Shown here: piece after piece, positions 62,042-63,422 of the stretch
Layout: every line of letters begins with the position of its first letter
Position numbering within the stretch: the first letter of the stretch is position 1
DNA from: Bacteroidota bacterium
GTDB taxonomy: Bacteria > Bacteroidota > Bacteroidia > CAILMK01
Direction of reading: 5' to 3'
Length of the DNA: 63,422 nucleotides
Assembly: GCA_013288555.1 (NCBI GenBank)
Contig: JABDBQ010000012.1
Location: forward strand, 1 to 63,422
The notes under the pieces: generated by a model
The model's database searches: none
What the model was told of the DNA's origin: nothing
Seen by the model: the letters and a program-made list of their open reading frames with translations, nothing else
Program-made: the position numbers and the translations under genes

Positions 62042-63422
62042 TTTTTTGATTTGAGATTTTTTTGTCAAGATTCGGTGAATCTGAGCCGTATTGCTTGGCT
62101 TTTTTCCAGTACTCAACGGCTATATCTGCTTTCCCGAGTTTATATTGCACGTCTCCGTAATGCTCATTTACTTCAGCATTATCTTTTTCGATATCCAACG
62201 ATTGGATGATGTATTTTGCCGCCTCTTCATATTTGCCACGCTGAAACAATATCCAACCGTATGTATCCAGATATGAGGCATTATGTGGTTCAATTTCCAG
62301 CGATTTTTTTGACATGGTTTCTGCTTTATCCATGTTCTCATTTCTTACTGACAAATAATAGGCGTAGTTGTTTAAAGCCAGCGTATTGTTAGGGTCTTTA
62401 TCAAGAACCTTTTGAAAGTACATATCTGATTTTGCATAATCATGCAATCTGTAAAATGCTTCTGCAAGGCTATTATCGAATTCCAGCTCCAGCTCTTTAT
62501 TATCGGTTAGCTGGTTGAGTCCGGATTCCAGGATATCAGCAGCTTTTTTGTAATTTTTTAACTGAAGATTGGATTCTCCGTCAGATAAATAAACAAAAGG
62601 CTGCGTCGGGAACAGCTCCAGGGCCTTGTCACTTTCGTCGGCAAGAGATTTATAGTCTCTTAGCAACCCATCGCATTGCAACAATTGCTGCCATACTGAA
62701 AAAATATCTTTTTTTGTTTCCAGCGATTTCCTGTATTCAATTCTCGCAGAATCAAATTTTTTATCTAGGTAAAATATATCGCCATAAATGGCGTGGGCTT
62801 TGGCTTCAGCAGGATGGGTATCAACCATTGTTTTCGCCAGGATATACTCATCACTCTTGTCTTCGCTGTCAATTTTAGGCTGCATCAGGTAATCGTTATA
62901 GAGTATCCTGATTTTTTGATCTATGGCCAGTTTTGGATTCCCAAATGCTTTTTTGAGCATATCAAATGCGTTGGTATGATCTCCTTTCTGATAATAAAAT
63001 TCAGCGAGTGCAAGCTGCGACTGCCCATCGTTTGGGTTTTTCTTGAGCAGATTATTATATACCTCAAGTGCCTTTGCTTCATTGCCGGCTTTCAGCCATG
63101 TTTCGGCAAGCAATTGGTAATTGCTCGTTTCGTCGGGATTTTCTTCAATGAGTTTATTTAAGATTTCAACAGCCTTATCATATTTTCCTTCATTCACATA
63201 CAATTTATGTTTTTGAAGTGCCACCTCTTCACTTGCTCCGAATTTTTTATCAATCCTATCATATTCCTTTATAGCTTCAGCACTGTTATTTGAAGCTTCG
63301 TAAATGGCAGCAATTCTGAAATAATATTCCGGGTTATCAGGATCAGTATTGATCAGTTTCTGATAAATGCCTGCCGCTTTGTCCCATTTTTTTTCAAAGC
63401 GATAAATGTCTGACAATTGAAG
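62031..63422 (-). CDS. TPR repeat protein (truncated by window end)
   Basis: At least 461 residues, open at the right edge; the true start lies beyond 63422. About ten tetratricopeptide units are visible, with recurring phrases such as DPDNPEYYFRIAAIYEASNN, NPNDGQSQLALAEFYYQKGD and EPHNASYLDTYGWILFQRGK. TPR arrays bind other proteins; in Bacteroidota this gene precedes DUF4292 and EnvC-like genes and is thought to act at the envelope. The last codons share sequence with the start of the DUF4292 gene. Confidence 0.88.
   Translation of the reverse strand, partial: LQLSDIYRFEKKWDKAAGIYQKLINTDPDNPEYYFRIAAIYEASNNSAEAIKEYDRIDKKFGASEEVALQKHKLYVNEGKYDKAVEILNKLIEENPDETSNYQLLAETWLKAGNEAKALEVYNNLLKKNPNDGQSQLALAEFYYQKGDHTNAFDMLKKAFGNPKLAIDQKIRILYNDYLMQPKIDSEDKSDEYILAKTMVDTHPAEAKAHAIYGDIFYLDKKFDSARIEYRKSLETKKDIFSVWQQLLQCDGLLRDYKSLADESDKALELFPTQPFVYLSDGESNLQLKNYKKAADILESGLNQLTDNKELELEFDNSLAEAFYRLHDYAKSDMYFQKVLDKDPNNTLALNNYAYYLSVRNENMDKAETMSKKSLEIEPHNASYLDTYGWILFQRGKYEEAAKYIIQSLDIEKDNAEVNEHYGDVQYKLGKADIAVEYWKKAKQYGSDSPNLDKKISNQKIVE

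Overview
The window looks like chromosomal DNA of an environmental Bacteroidota bacterium. The evidence is the type IX secretion C-terminal sorting domains (types A and B) on four very different secreted proteins, the long form of IspG that carries the extra middle domain, TANNTTTG-type -7 promoter elements, near absence of Shine-Dalgarno sequences, and the TPR / DUF4292 / EnvC-like trio at the right edge. I see no rRNA, CRISPR array, phage gene or transposase. The only tRNA is tRNA-Leu(CAG) at 34969-35050.

Layout. 122-9371: housekeeping and small unknown genes (GNAT acetyltransferase, ComEC-like protein, enoyl-CoA hydratase family protein, a type IX cargo protein, IspG, a J-domain membrane protein). 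9389-14305: a 1638-residue secreted mosaic protein. 15036-26017: a minus-strand surface-glycan locus of twelve genes. It holds a dehydrogenase, N-acetyltransferase and aminotransferase that resemble the UDP-diacetamido-sugar route, a second aminotransferase with a sugar epimerase, a polyprenyl-phosphate type glycosyltransferase, and several unusual genes (a Rossmann-like protein, a methyltransferase, a beta-propeller protein, a FemAB/GNAT-like protein). rpe overlaps the first glycan gene. 26099-28831: pnp and rpsO. 29194-34865: a cytochrome-like lipoprotein, accA, a methyltransferase and a persulfide-dioxygenase-like hydrolase with rhodanese domains. 36019-48359: two large type IX (type B) secreted proteins with a toxin-antitoxin pair, a WbqC-family gene, an LpxL-like acyltransferase, a glycosyltransferase and mtgA between them. 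48845-63422: a membrane glycosyltransferase, an AlgJ/AlgX-like protein, a second toxin-antitoxin pair, trxA, a DUF58 protein, thyA, fabD, queD and the cell-envelope trio.

The most interesting structure is not a gene cluster. It is a set of short palindromic elements scattered through intergenic DNA, some of which lie in frame inside genes. The clearest case is in the WbqC-family gene: a 116-bp element with perfect 16-bp inverted ends lies between two 50-bp direct copies of gene sequence (49/50 identical) and lengthens the protein by exactly 59 codons. A shorter relative with the same arm sequences, including the same one-base asymmetry, lies at 35818-35880. ispG carries a perfect 19-bp-arm palindrome in frame, with a similar intergenic hairpin at 26050-26087. 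Together these recall the protein-coding palindromic elements known from Rickettsia; no element-mobilising gene is visible here. A second notable point is a broken copy of the 3' end of the WbqC-family gene on the far side of a UPF0175/PIN toxin-antitoxin pair.
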